64,000 nucleotides of DNA from Streptomyces sp. CB02009 (GTDB taxonomy: Bacteria; Actinomycetota; Actinomycetes; Streptomycetales; Streptomycetaceae). Both the position numbers and the translations under genes were made by a program. Within the stretch, counting starts at the first letter, position 1; each line of letters opens with the position of its first letter. The DNA lies in NCBI RefSeq assembly GCF_001905825.1, contig NZ_LIVV01000004.1:372001-436000 (forward strand), in the 5' to 3' direction. A model generated the notes under the pieces. It worked only from the letters and a program-made list of their open reading frames with translations. It made no database searches and had not been told where the DNA came from. This document shows positions 26,612 to 33,705 of the stretch, in pieces.

Positions 26612-28105
26612 TCAGACGCCCAGTTCCGCCGCTATCCGGCCGGCCCGGACGGCGGTGAGCAGGTCGGCGTGGTCGGCGGTGGTGCGGTCCGCGTAGGAGA
26701 CGGCGAAGGCGGCGACGGCCTCGTCGAACTCCTCGTTCTTCCCGCAGTACCCGGCTATCAGGCGCGGGTCGGCGCTGTGGGCGTGGGCACGGGCGAGCAG
26801 GGCCCCGGTCATCCGGCCGTAGTCGTCGACCTGGTCCACGGTGAGTGCGGCGGGGTCGACGCTGCCCTTGCGGTTGCGGAACTGTCGGACCTGGAAGGGC
26901 CGCCCTTCCACCGTGGTCCATCCGAGCAGGATGTCGCTCACGACCTGTATGCGCTTCTGCCCGAGCACCACGCGCCGTCCCTCGTGGCCGGGGTCCGGAA
27001 CGGCGAATCCGGCGGTCGGCAGATGGGGAAGCAGAGCGGACGGGCGTGCCTCCTTCACCTGCAGGACGAGCGCCTCGCCCCGGTGGTCGAGGAGGAGCAC
27101 CACGTAGGAACGGGTGCCGACGCTGCCGGTGCCGACGACCCGGAAGGCGACGTCGTGGACGGCGTACCGCGCGAGGAGCGGCAGCCGGTCCTCGGACACG
27201 GTCTCCAGGTAGGGACCGAGGGAGGCGGCGACGGCGGCCGCCTCGGCGTCCGGGACCCTGCGCAGCACCGGGGGAGCGTCGACGAAGCGGCGGCCGCCGC
27301 CCTCGGCGTCGGTGACGGCCTCGGTGGAGCGGGCGGCGAACCGGGCGCTCGTGTTGTTCCGGGCCTTGGCGGAGACCCGTTCCAGGGTGCCGAGGAGGTC
27401 GCGGGCGTCGGTGTGGGAGACGAGCTCCTCGTCGGCGATGGCGTTCCACGCGTCGAGGGCGGGGAGGCGGGCCAGCAGCCGCATGGTGCGCCGGTAGGCG
27501 CCGACGGTGTCGAAGGCGGCGGCCCGGCACACGTCCTCGCTCGCCCCCACCTCCCGGCCGACGAGGACGAGGGACGTGGCGAGCCGCTTGAGGTCCCATT
27601 CCCAGGGGCCGACGACGGTCTCGTCGAAGTCGTTGAGGTCCATGACGAGCCGGCCGCGCGCGTCTCCGTAGAGCCCGAAGTTGGCCGCGTGGGCGTCGCC
27701 GCACAGCTGGGCGGCGATCCCGGTGACCGGGGTGCCGGCGAGGTCCTGGGCCATGAGCCCGGCCGCTCCGCGCAGGAAGGTGAAGGGGCTGGCCGCCATC
27801 CTGCCGGCCCGTATCGGTGCGAGTTCGGGGACGCGGTCCCGGTTCGACTCCTCGACGGCCCGGACGGCGTCGGGCCGGTCGGCGGCGAGGGCGGGCTGCT
27901 GGTGGGCGGAGCGCGGGACGCGCTCGCGCAGTGCCTTGCCTCGCGCCTTGGGCGAGGCCGCGGCGGTCCCGCCGCTGACGGCGGCCCGGCGGGCGAAGCC
28001 CCGCACGTGCGGCACGCGCCCGCCGTCCGAGCCGCTGTCCGGCCCGCCGTGCGGTGCTCCGTCCGTGCCGCGCTGTCCCGGCACGCCGACCTGGTCGTCG
28101 CCCAT
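26612..28105 (-). CDS. DUF2252-family protein, 497 aa
   Basis: DUF2252 proteins have a kinase-like (aminoglycoside phosphotransferase-like) fold of unknown substrate. Visible motifs are QLCGDAHAANFGLYGDARGR with VMDLNDFDETVVGPWEWDLK, resembling the catalytic and metal-binding loops of APH-type kinases, and the C-terminal GALLARAHAHSADPRLIAGY. The N-terminal 70 residues are disordered in type. I choose ATG 28105, preceded by GGGGGAGG at 7 bases, over the ATGs at 28138 and 28141. Two exact DnaA boxes lie upstream at 28184-28206. Confidence 0.83.
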   Translation of the reverse strand: MGDDQVGVPGQRGTDGAPHGGPDSGSDGGRVPHVRGFARRAAVSGGTAAASPKARGKALRERVPRSAHQQPALAADRPDAVRAVEESNRDRVPELAPIRAGRMAASPFTFLRGAAGLMAQDLAGTPVTGIAAQLCGDAHAANFGLYGDARGRLVMDLNDFDETVVGPWEWDLKRLATSLVLVGREVGASEDVCRAAAFDTVGAYRRTMRLLARLPALDAWNAIADEELVSHTDARDLLGTLERVSAKARNNTSARFAARSTEAVTDAEGGGRRFVDAPPVLRRVPDAEAAAVAASLGPYLETVSEDRLPLLARYAVHDVAFRVVGTGSVGTRSYVVLLLDHRGEALVLQVKEARPSALLPHLPTAGFAVPDPGHEGRRVVLGQKRIQVVSDILLGWTTVEGRPFQVRQFRNRKGSVDPAALTVDQVDDYGRMTGALLARAHAHSADPRLIAGYCGKNEEFDEAVAAFAVSYADRTTADHADLLTAVRAGRIAAELGV

Positions 28106-28183
28106 GGTCTGGCCTCCCCCGATACGAAAGTCCAACATCATCCGGCCTGAAGGTACCGCCGCACCCGAGCGGTCGTCTCCCCC

Positions 28184-28206
28184 TGTGGACAAGGGCCTGT
28201 GGACAA
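28184..28206. promoter_or_regulatory. Two exact DnaA boxes in tandem
   Basis: TGTGGACAA occurs at 28184-28192 and 28198-28206, both exact complements of the preferred Streptomyces box TTGTCCACA, in the same orientation with 14-base spacing. They lie upstream of the DUF2252 gene. Confidence 0.6.
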
Positions 28207-28310
28207 CTCCTCGGCCGGTGGCCGACCCTGCTCCGTCTCCTCCTGCGTCGCGCCCTCCGCCCGCAGTGGGCGGCGGGCCGCGACCCGTTCCTGCAGCCCC
28301 GCTCCAGGCG

Positions 28311-28354
28311 GTCCAGCAGCCCTCCTCCAGGCGTCCAGCAGCCCTCCTCCAGCC
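28311..28354. repeat. 22-bp tandem repeat, two copies, with degenerate tail
   Basis: Two copies of a 22-bp unit (starting GTCCAGCAGCCCTCC) lie at 28311-28332 and 28333-28354 and differ only at one of the last bases. Shorter CTCCAGGC/CTGCAG echoes continue to about 28388. The whole 28207-28390 interval is noncoding, just past the response regulator stop, and may help end transcription. Confidence 0.65.
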
Positions 28355-28392
28355 CAGCCCAGGCCTCCTGCAGTCCCTGCTCCAGGCCCGCG

Positions 28393-29052
28393 CTACAGCC
28401 CCGCGTCGCGGGCGAGGAGTGCCGCCTGGACCCGGTTCTCGCAGTCCAGCTTGGCGAGGATCCGGCTCACATACGTCTTCACCGTGGCCTCGCTCATGTG
28501 CAGCCGCTTCCCCGCGTCCGCGTTGGAGAGCCCCTCGCCGAGGAGCGCGAGGACATCGCGCTCCTTCTCGCTCAGGCCCGCGACCCGCCCCCGTGCCTCC
28601 TCGGCACGGGCCGCCTCCCGGCCGGTGGCGAGCCGCTCCACCACATGGCGGGTCGCCGCCGGTGACAGATACGCGTCGCCCGCCGCGGCGGCCCGTACCG
28701 CACGGATCAGCTCAGCGGGTGCCGTGTCCTTCAGGAGGAACCCGGCACCCCCGTGCTCCAGGGTCCGCAGGACGTTGTCCCGCTCCCCGAAGGTCGTCAG
28801 GACGATCACCCGGGCCGCGGGCGCCGCCCGGCGCAGCTCCGGCAGCGCGGACAGGCCGTCGAGCACCGGCATCTGGATGTCGAGCAGCACCACGTCGGCG
28901 GCGTGCGCCCGGGCCGCGTCGACCGCCTCCCGGCCGTTGGCGGCCTCGGCGACGACCACGATCTCCGGGTCGGAGGTGAGGATCATGCGGATCCCGGCCC
29001 TGATCAGCGGCTCGTCGTCGGCGATCACCACCCTGATGGGCTGCCCTGCCAC
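28393..29052 (-). CDS. NarL/LuxR-family response regulator, 219 aa
   Basis: Two-component regulator. The receiver domain (1-120) starts IRVVIADDEPLIRAGIRMIL, with the phosphorylatable Asp in VVLLDIQMPVLDG near residue 58. The C-terminal LuxR HTH includes GLSEKERDVLALLGEGLSNA and MSEATVKTYVSRILAKL. GTG 29052 follows GGGGAG. It lies 37 bases after the sensor kinase stop and should be its partner. Targets unknown. Confidence 0.92.
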   Translation of the reverse strand: MAGQPIRVVIADDEPLIRAGIRMILTSDPEIVVVAEAANGREAVDAARAHAADVVLLDIQMPVLDGLSALPELRRAAPAARVIVLTTFGERDNVLRTLEHGGAGFLLKDTAPAELIRAVRAAAAGDAYLSPAATRHVVERLATGREAARAEEARGRVAGLSEKERDVLALLGEGLSNADAGKRLHMSEATVKTYVSRILAKLDCENRVQAALLARDAGL

Positions 29053-29089
29053 AGCTACTCCCCACGGCTCCGGTACGGGCGGGTCGGCG

Positions 29090-30880
29090 CTAGCGCGCCT
29101 CGACCTCGTACGACTTCTTCTCGATCAGCTTGCCGTCCTTGAAGCAGAACCGGAAAACGGGCTCCTTGTCGAAGGTGTCGCTGAACTCCGAGGACATCAG
29201 CACGAGACAGTCGGCGCCCTCCGGCTGCGCCGGTCCCTTTCCGCCGAGGCCGGCGGTGGCGATCGTGTCGCCGGACGGGAGTTGGCCGCGCACCTCCTTC
29301 TCCGACGCACCGACCTTCACCGCGTCGTACTGCGCGGGCTCGATCATCCCCTCCTTCACCGACCCCATCAGGAAGTAGAGACCGAAGCCCGCCGCCACCA
29401 CCAGCAGGACGAGCGCGGCGAACGCGATCCCGCAGCCCAGCGCGATCGAACCGCCCGTGCTCCTGCCTCTTCCCCCACGCATCGCCATGGCCAGCTCCCG
29501 CTCCGTGAATGTCCAGTCGGCCGGTCCGACCACGACCGGACGACCATCACCCACGAGCGGTTTCGTGGTCTGCTGCCGGAAGTCGTCGGCCTCATCGACC
29601 AAAGGCGCTGCCTCGGCGAGGGGTGCCGCCCCGTAGGGCAGCATCCCGGCGACCCGGAACCCGCCGCCGTCGGCCGGACCCGCATGGCACATGCCGCCCA
29701 CCAGCCGGGCCCGCTCGGCGAGACCGGTCAGTCCCTGCCCGCCGCTCACCACGTCCTTCGCGGGCTCGTCCGTGGGCCTCTCGTTGAGGACCTCGACGAC
29801 GAAGGTGTCCGGCTCGTACCGCAGCTCGACACCGATCGCCGCCCCCGGCGCGTACTTGTAGGCGTTGGTGAGGGCCTCCTGCACGATCCGGTACGCGGCG
29901 TGGTCGGCGGCCGGAGCCAGTGACCGCTCCTCCCCCGAGCGTCTCAGGCCGACCGATGTTCCGGCCGTGCGCGCCGCCTCGACGAGTCCTTCGATGCCCG
30001 CGATCCCCCGCGCCGCGCGGCCCGTCTCGTCGCCGGACCGGCCAGGTGCCGCGGCCGCCGAACCGTCGGGTGCCTCGATGCCGTCGCGCAGGATTCCGAC
30101 GACCTCGCGCAGCTCGTGCATCGCGGTCACCGACGCGTTCCGCAGGACGCCGACGACCTCGCGCTGGCGCTCGCTCAGATCCCGGTCCACTTCGAGGGCT
30201 CCGGTGTGGACGGCGATCAGGGCCAGTTGGTGGCCGAGGCTGTCGTGCATGTCCTGGGCGATCCGCTGCCGCTCGCGCAGCCGCGCCTGCCCGACCACCA
30301 TGGTCCGCTCCCGCAGCAGTTGGGCGTTGCGCTCCTGGAGCGCGTGCAGCAGGGTCCGCCGCTGGGTCCAGTAGCGGTGGGCGAGGCCGGGGGCCAGCGT
30401 GGTGCCCAGGTAGTAGAGCGTGGCCGTGAGGGCGATGGGGAGCAGTCGGCCGCCTTCCCAGGGCCCGACGAGGCTCCCGCCGACGTTCAGGACGAAGGCG
30501 GCGATGAACGCGGCGAGCGCGCGGCCCGCCCCCGCGATGTACCGGCCGGAGGACCAGCCGACGACGAGCAGCAAGGGCCCGAACCCGGGCACGAAGGGCG
30601 TGAGTCCCGCGGTCAGGACGAGCACGCTCGCGGGAAGTCTGCGGCGCACCAGGGACAGCAGGGCGGACGCGGCGGCGACGGCGCCCAGCATCCAGCCCTC
30701 GCCGCCCAGGAGGTCCTCGGTCCCGGCGCCGAGCAGCGCGACGACCGCGGCGAGTGCCACCTCACCGGTGGTCCTGCGCCCCGACCACTGCCCCGGCACC
30801 GCGAACCACGCCCACCCGGCGGCGAGCGCGGCCCCGATCCCGTACGAACTCCGGGTCCCCGACTTCGACGTAACGTCCAC
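29090..30880 (-). CDS. Sensor histidine kinase with extra C-terminal TM and extracytoplasmic domain, 596 aa
   Basis: HisKA_3-type histidine kinase. Several N-terminal membrane helices (about residues 15-165) lead to the phospho-acceptor motif RERQRIAQDMHDSLGHQLAL, with His near residue 212. An HATPase domain ends near residue 415. Unusually the protein continues through a linker with a second membrane helix (about 478-505) into a C-terminal domain of about 90 residues (GMIEPAQYDAVKVGASEKEV, then CLVLMSSEFSDTFDKEPVFR). This tail resembles the small SmpA/BamE-like fold and would be outside the cell. The two parts are in one frame with no stop. Start uncertain: GTG 30880 is chosen, with no clear ribosome binding site. 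Confidence 0.82.
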   Translation of the reverse strand: MDVTSKSGTRSSYGIGAALAAGWAWFAVPGQWSGRRTTGEVALAAVVALLGAGTEDLLGGEGWMLGAVAAASALLSLVRRRLPASVLVLTAGLTPFVPGFGPLLLVVGWSSGRYIAGAGRALAAFIAAFVLNVGGSLVGPWEGGRLLPIALTATLYYLGTTLAPGLAHRYWTQRRTLLHALQERNAQLLRERTMVVGQARLRERQRIAQDMHDSLGHQLALIAVHTGALEVDRDLSERQREVVGVLRNASVTAMHELREVVGILRDGIEAPDGSAAAAPGRSGDETGRAARGIAGIEGLVEAARTAGTSVGLRRSGEERSLAPAADHAAYRIVQEALTNAYKYAPGAAIGVELRYEPDTFVVEVLNERPTDEPAKDVVSGGQGLTGLAERARLVGGMCHAGPADGGGFRVAGMLPYGAAPLAEAAPLVDEADDFRQQTTKPLVGDGRPVVVGPADWTFTERELAMAMRGGRGRSTGGSIALGCGIAFAALVLLVVAAGFGLYFLMGSVKEGMIEPAQYDAVKVGASEKEVRGQLPSGDTIATAGLGGKGPAQPEGADCLVLMSSEFSDTFDKEPVFRFCFKDGKLIEKKSYEVEAR

Positions 30881-31048
30881 GCTCGGCACCGTAGAGGGCG
30901 GCCCGGCCCCGGGGCGTCCCTCTTTCGTCGCACCCCTCGTCGACAAAAGTCGCGCCCCGGACGCCCGACGCCGATGAGTCCCACCACCACCGTGCGCCCG
31001 GTGTGACGTTGGTCATGGCACGCGGGAGGGGGCGGTCCCGAACTTGTG

Positions 31049-31054
31049 TAGAGT
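31049..31054 (+). promoter_or_regulatory. -10 element for tRNA-fMet
   Basis: TAGAGT matches the vegetative -10 consensus and ends 11 bases before the tRNA 5' end. No good -35 is seen at the usual spacing. Confidence 0.4.
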
Positions 31055-31065
31055 GGCATCACCGA

Positions 31066-31139
31066 CGCGGGGTGGAGCAGCTCGGTAGCTCGCTGGGCTC
31101 ATAACCCAGAGGTCGCAGGTTCAAATCCTGTCCCCGCTA
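31066..31139 (+). tRNA. tRNA-fMet (initiator, CAT)
   Basis: Cloverleaf with anticodon CAT at 31100-31102. The acceptor stem lacks the first base pair (C1 against T72), and three consecutive G-C pairs close the anticodon stem. Both are marks of the initiator. The T arm is GCAGG-TTCAAAT-CCTGT. No CCA is encoded. Confidence 0.96.
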
Positions 31140-31147
31140 CGAAAGAG

Positions 31148-31173
31148 AGGGGCCCGGCTGATGCCGGGCCCCT
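31148..31173 (+). terminator. Hairpin after tRNA-fMet
   Basis: Arms 31148-31158 and 31163-31173 pair perfectly around TGAT and are followed by TTCGCG, nine bases past the tRNA. Confidence 0.75.
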
Positions 31174-31292
31174 TTCGCGTTCCTCCGCTTCGGCCCGGTG
31201 CGAGCTACCTCACACCCCGTCCGCTCGTCCCGCCCGAGGCCGATCCAGCTCGACACGTCATCAGGGGGCAGGGACAGGGAACAGGGGAAAAC

Positions 31293-31330
31293 GAAACGGT
31301 CGGCATCGTGATCACGATGCCGACCGTTTC
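31293..31330. terminator. 38-bp perfect palindrome, terminator of tRNA-Leu
   Basis: The 19-base arms are perfectly complementary with no spacer. Read on the minus strand it begins 7 bases after the tRNA-Leu 3' end and is followed by CGTTTTCCCC, giving the expected U-rich tail. Confidence 0.85.
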
Positions 31331-31337
31331 TTACTTG

Positions 31338-31421
31338 TGCGCGAGGGGGGAGTTGAACCCCCACGCCCTTTCGGGCACTGGAACCTGAATCCAGCGCGTC
31401 TGCCTATTCCGCCACCCGCGC
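31338..31421 (-). tRNA. tRNA-Leu (CAG)
   Basis: 84-nt class II tRNA with anticodon CAG (plus-strand CTG at 31385-31387). The long variable arm TGCCCGAAAGGGCG is typical of Leu. The acceptor stem GCGCGGG/CTCGCGC has one G-T pair. The discriminator is A, and no CCA is encoded. Confidence 0.95.
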
Positions 31422-31539
31422 ATTGGGTGTGCTCCGGACTCTCTCACTTTGCGGTGCGAGCGCCTGGCGACATCAGAAGATTAGCACGTCGCAGACCGTG
31501 GATTCACATCCGTTGTTTGGCCTCCGCTCACGCAGACCA

Positions 31540-31680
31540 AGGTGAGGGAGGGACAGATGCGTGGAGGGGGGAAGGGGCGTGGGGACGGACGCGGAGGGAA
31601 GGGGAGACGGGAGGGAGGCAGAGAGATGAGGAAGAGGGAGAGGAGGGAGAAGACGGAAGGGTGGCAGGAAAGAGGGATGT
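31540..31680. repeat. Long purine-rich (polyG/A) tract in a gene-free region
   Basis: About 140 bases are almost all G and A on the plus strand, with several GGGG runs. They lie in the 31422-32118 interval, which has no credible gene. Upstream (31470-31540) is less GC-rich. Downstream (31720-31950) is C-rich low-complexity sequence. The last 100 bases before fhaA hold two near-match DnaA boxes (31969-31977 and 32032-32040) and the fhaA leader. Confidence 0.7.
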
Positions 31681-32118
31681 ATCACCCGGAACTGTCGAGG
31701 ACCGTTCGCGATACGGCCCCGATGCAGCCCCGATCCACCCTCAGTGCCGGCCCGACCAGACGCGCACCCCGGCCCCAGCCGGCCCTACCAGACGCCCGCC
31801 CCGGCCCGAACCAGCCCGACCCGACCCTCATCCGCCACCGGATCGCCCCCGGATCGCCCCCCGCCCAGGCCCGGATCACCCCGGATCGCCCCGAACCACC
31901 CGCGAACCACCCACGAACCGGCCCCAGACCTCGCCCGAGCCCCCGCGCCCACAGCCGGGTGCGGGACACTGTCCACAGGCCGCCTCTACGATCCGTGGGG
32001 AAAGCTTGTGAGTGGTGACACTCGTCCACAGGGCAGAGAAGGGGAACCAGCCGATTTCCCGACGCGTGGATACGATCAGTAAGCAGTACCAGGACGACAA
32101 CGACGGAGGAGGTGCCCC

Positions 32119-32988
32119 ATGGGAGTCATGAAGCGTTTCGAGCAGCGTCTCGAAGGTCTGGTCAACGGCACCTTCGCCAAGGTCTTCAAGTCCGAGGTCC
32201 AGCCGGTCGAGATCGCGGGCGCACTCCAGCGGGAGTGCGACAACAACGCGCAGATCTGGAACCGCGAGCGGACCGTCGTCCCCAACGACTTCATCGTGGA
32301 GCTGAGCGCGCCGGACTACGAGCGCCTCAGCCCCTACTCGGGTCAGCTCGGCGACGAGCTCGCCGGCCTGGTCAGGGACTACGCGAAGCAGCAGCGGTAC
32401 ACCTTCATGGGACCGATCAAGGTCCACCTGGAGAAGGCCGAGGACCTCGACACCGGTCTGTACCGCGTCCGCAGCCGCACCCTGGCGTCGAGTACGTCAC
32501 AGTCGCAGCCGCCCGCGGGCGGCCAGCAGCAGCCTCACCAGCAGCAGGGCCAGGGACAGGGCCGCGGCGGATACGGGTACCCCCCGGCCGGCGCCCCGCC
32601 CATGCCCGCCTCCCCGCCGCCCGGCGCTCCCGGCCACCGGCCGGCGGCCGCCGCCGCGGGCCGTCCCGCGGCCCCCGGCCCCGGTACGCACGGGGGAGCG
32701 GGCCCTCAGGTCCGCCGCTGGATCGAGATCAACGGCACCCGCCATCAGATCTCCCGCCCGACTCTGGTCCTCGGCCGCAGCACCGACGCGGACGTGAGGA
32801 TCGACGATCCCGGCGTCTCCCGCCGGCACTGCGAGATCCGGACCGGAACGCCCTCGACGATCCAGGATCTGGGATCCACCAACGGCATCGTGGTGGACGG
32901 GCAGCACACCACCCGCGCTACGCTCCGCGACGGCTCGCGGATCGTCGTGGGCAGCACCACCATCGTTTACCGGCAAGCCGAAGGGTGA
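32119..32988 (+). CDS. fhaA: FhaA, DUF3662 and FHA domain protein, 289 aa
   Basis: Phosphothreonine-reading adaptor of the PknB signalling system. The N-terminal DUF3662 domain runs about residues 1-120 (MKRFEQRLEGLVNGTFAKVF, then RTVVPNDFIVELSAPDYERL). A Gln/Pro/Gly-rich linker of about 75 residues leads to the C-terminal FHA domain, with LVLGRSTDADVRIDD, SRRHCEI and DLGSTNGIVVDG. In mycobacteria FhaA binds phosphorylated lipid II flippase MurJ (MviN). GGAGGAGG precedes the ATG. First gene of the fhaA-fhaB-pstP-rodA-pbpA-pknB cluster. Confidence 0.94.
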   Translation: MGVMKRFEQRLEGLVNGTFAKVFKSEVQPVEIAGALQRECDNNAQIWNRERTVVPNDFIVELSAPDYERLSPYSGQLGDELAGLVRDYAKQQRYTFMGPIKVHLEKAEDLDTGLYRVRSRTLASSTSQSQPPAGGQQQPHQQQGQGQGRGGYGYPPAGAPPMPASPPPGAPGHRPAAAAAGRPAAPGPGTHGGAGPQVRRWIEINGTRHQISRPTLVLGRSTDADVRIDDPGVSRRHCEIRTGTPSTIQDLGSTNGIVVDGQHTTRATLRDGSRIVVGSTTIVYRQAEG

Positions 32989-32998
32989 AGCGGGGGCA

Positions 32999-33526
32999 AT
33001 GTCAGAGCTGACCCTGACGGTCATGCGGTTGGGTTTCCTGGCCGTTCTGTGGCTGTTCGTCATCGTGGCCGTGCAGGTCATCCGCAGCGACCTCTTCGGT
33101 ACGCGGGTCACCCAGCGCGGTTCGCGGCGCCAGGAGGCGCGACCGCAACAGCAGCAGCAGGCGCGGCAGGCCGCCGCGCCTCCGCAGCAGCGCGGCCAGC
33201 AGACCGCGGGCGGTGGGCGGCAGCGCCGCGGCGCCCCGACCAAGCTGGTCGTGTCCGAAGGCACCCTCACCGGCACGACCGTCGCCCTCCAGGGGCAGAC
33301 GATCACGCTGGGCCGGGCCCACGATTCGACGATCGTGCTGGACGACGACTACGCGTCCAGCAGGCACGCGAGGATCTACCCGGACCGGGACGGCCAGTGG
33401 ATCGTCGAGGATCTCGGGTCCACGAACGGCACGTATCTCGACCGGACCCGCCTCACCACCGCCACACCCATTCCGCTGGGCGCGCCGATCCGCATCGGCA
33501 AGACCGTCATCGAGCTGCGGAAGTAG
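32999..33526 (+). CDS. fhaB: FhaB/FipA, membrane-anchored FHA protein, 175 aa
   Basis: One N-terminal membrane helix (about residues 8-27, GFLAVLWLFVIVAVQVIRS) is followed by a Gln/Arg-rich linker and a C-terminal FHA domain (ITLGRAHDSTIVLDDDYASS, RHARIYPD, EDLGSTNGTYLDRT). It reads phosphothreonine marks set by PknB and links signalling to division and wall synthesis, as known for the mycobacterial protein. It starts 10 bases after fhaA. Confidence 0.93.
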   Translation: MSELTLTVMRLGFLAVLWLFVIVAVQVIRSDLFGTRVTQRGSRRQEARPQQQQQARQAAAPPQQRGQQTAGGGRQRRGAPTKLVVSEGTLTGTTVALQGQTITLGRAHDSTIVLDDDYASSRHARIYPDRDGQWIVEDLGSTNGTYLDRTRLTTATPIPLGAPIRIGKTVIELRK

Positions 33527-33600
33527 TGCTACATCATGAATAGGCGCGAGCGGAGCGAGCGAGTCGGGACGGTCCCCGCCACAGGCCGTGCCGGGCTCCC

Positions 33601-33645
33601 GACCGGAGCGACTGGAGCGACCGGCGTGACCGGAGCGACCGGAGG
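33601..33645 (+). repeat. 9-bp tandem repeat, five copies
   Basis: Five 9-bp units of the GACCGGAGC type run without a gap. They lie 60 bases before the pstP ATG in the fhaB-pstP spacer. A related AGCGGAGCGAGCGAG stretch lies just upstream (33549-33563). Confidence 0.8.
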
Positions 33646-33705
33646 GTGGGCAGTGTGGGTCGAGACCGGCTGTACCCCGATGCAGCGTCGACAGGGCAGG
33701 TGCGC

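Noticed and set aside
26669..28150. Plus-strand open frame of 493 codons opposite the DUF2252 gene
   Set aside because: Gly/Val/Asp-rich antisense composition without motifs. The minus-strand gene has DUF2252 motifs and a ribosome binding site.
31337..32011. Open frame of 224 codons across tRNA-Leu and the purine tract
   Set aside because: It crosses the tRNA gene and consists of low-complexity Arg/Pro/Gly and Glu/Lys/Arg; no ribosome binding site or homologous motif.
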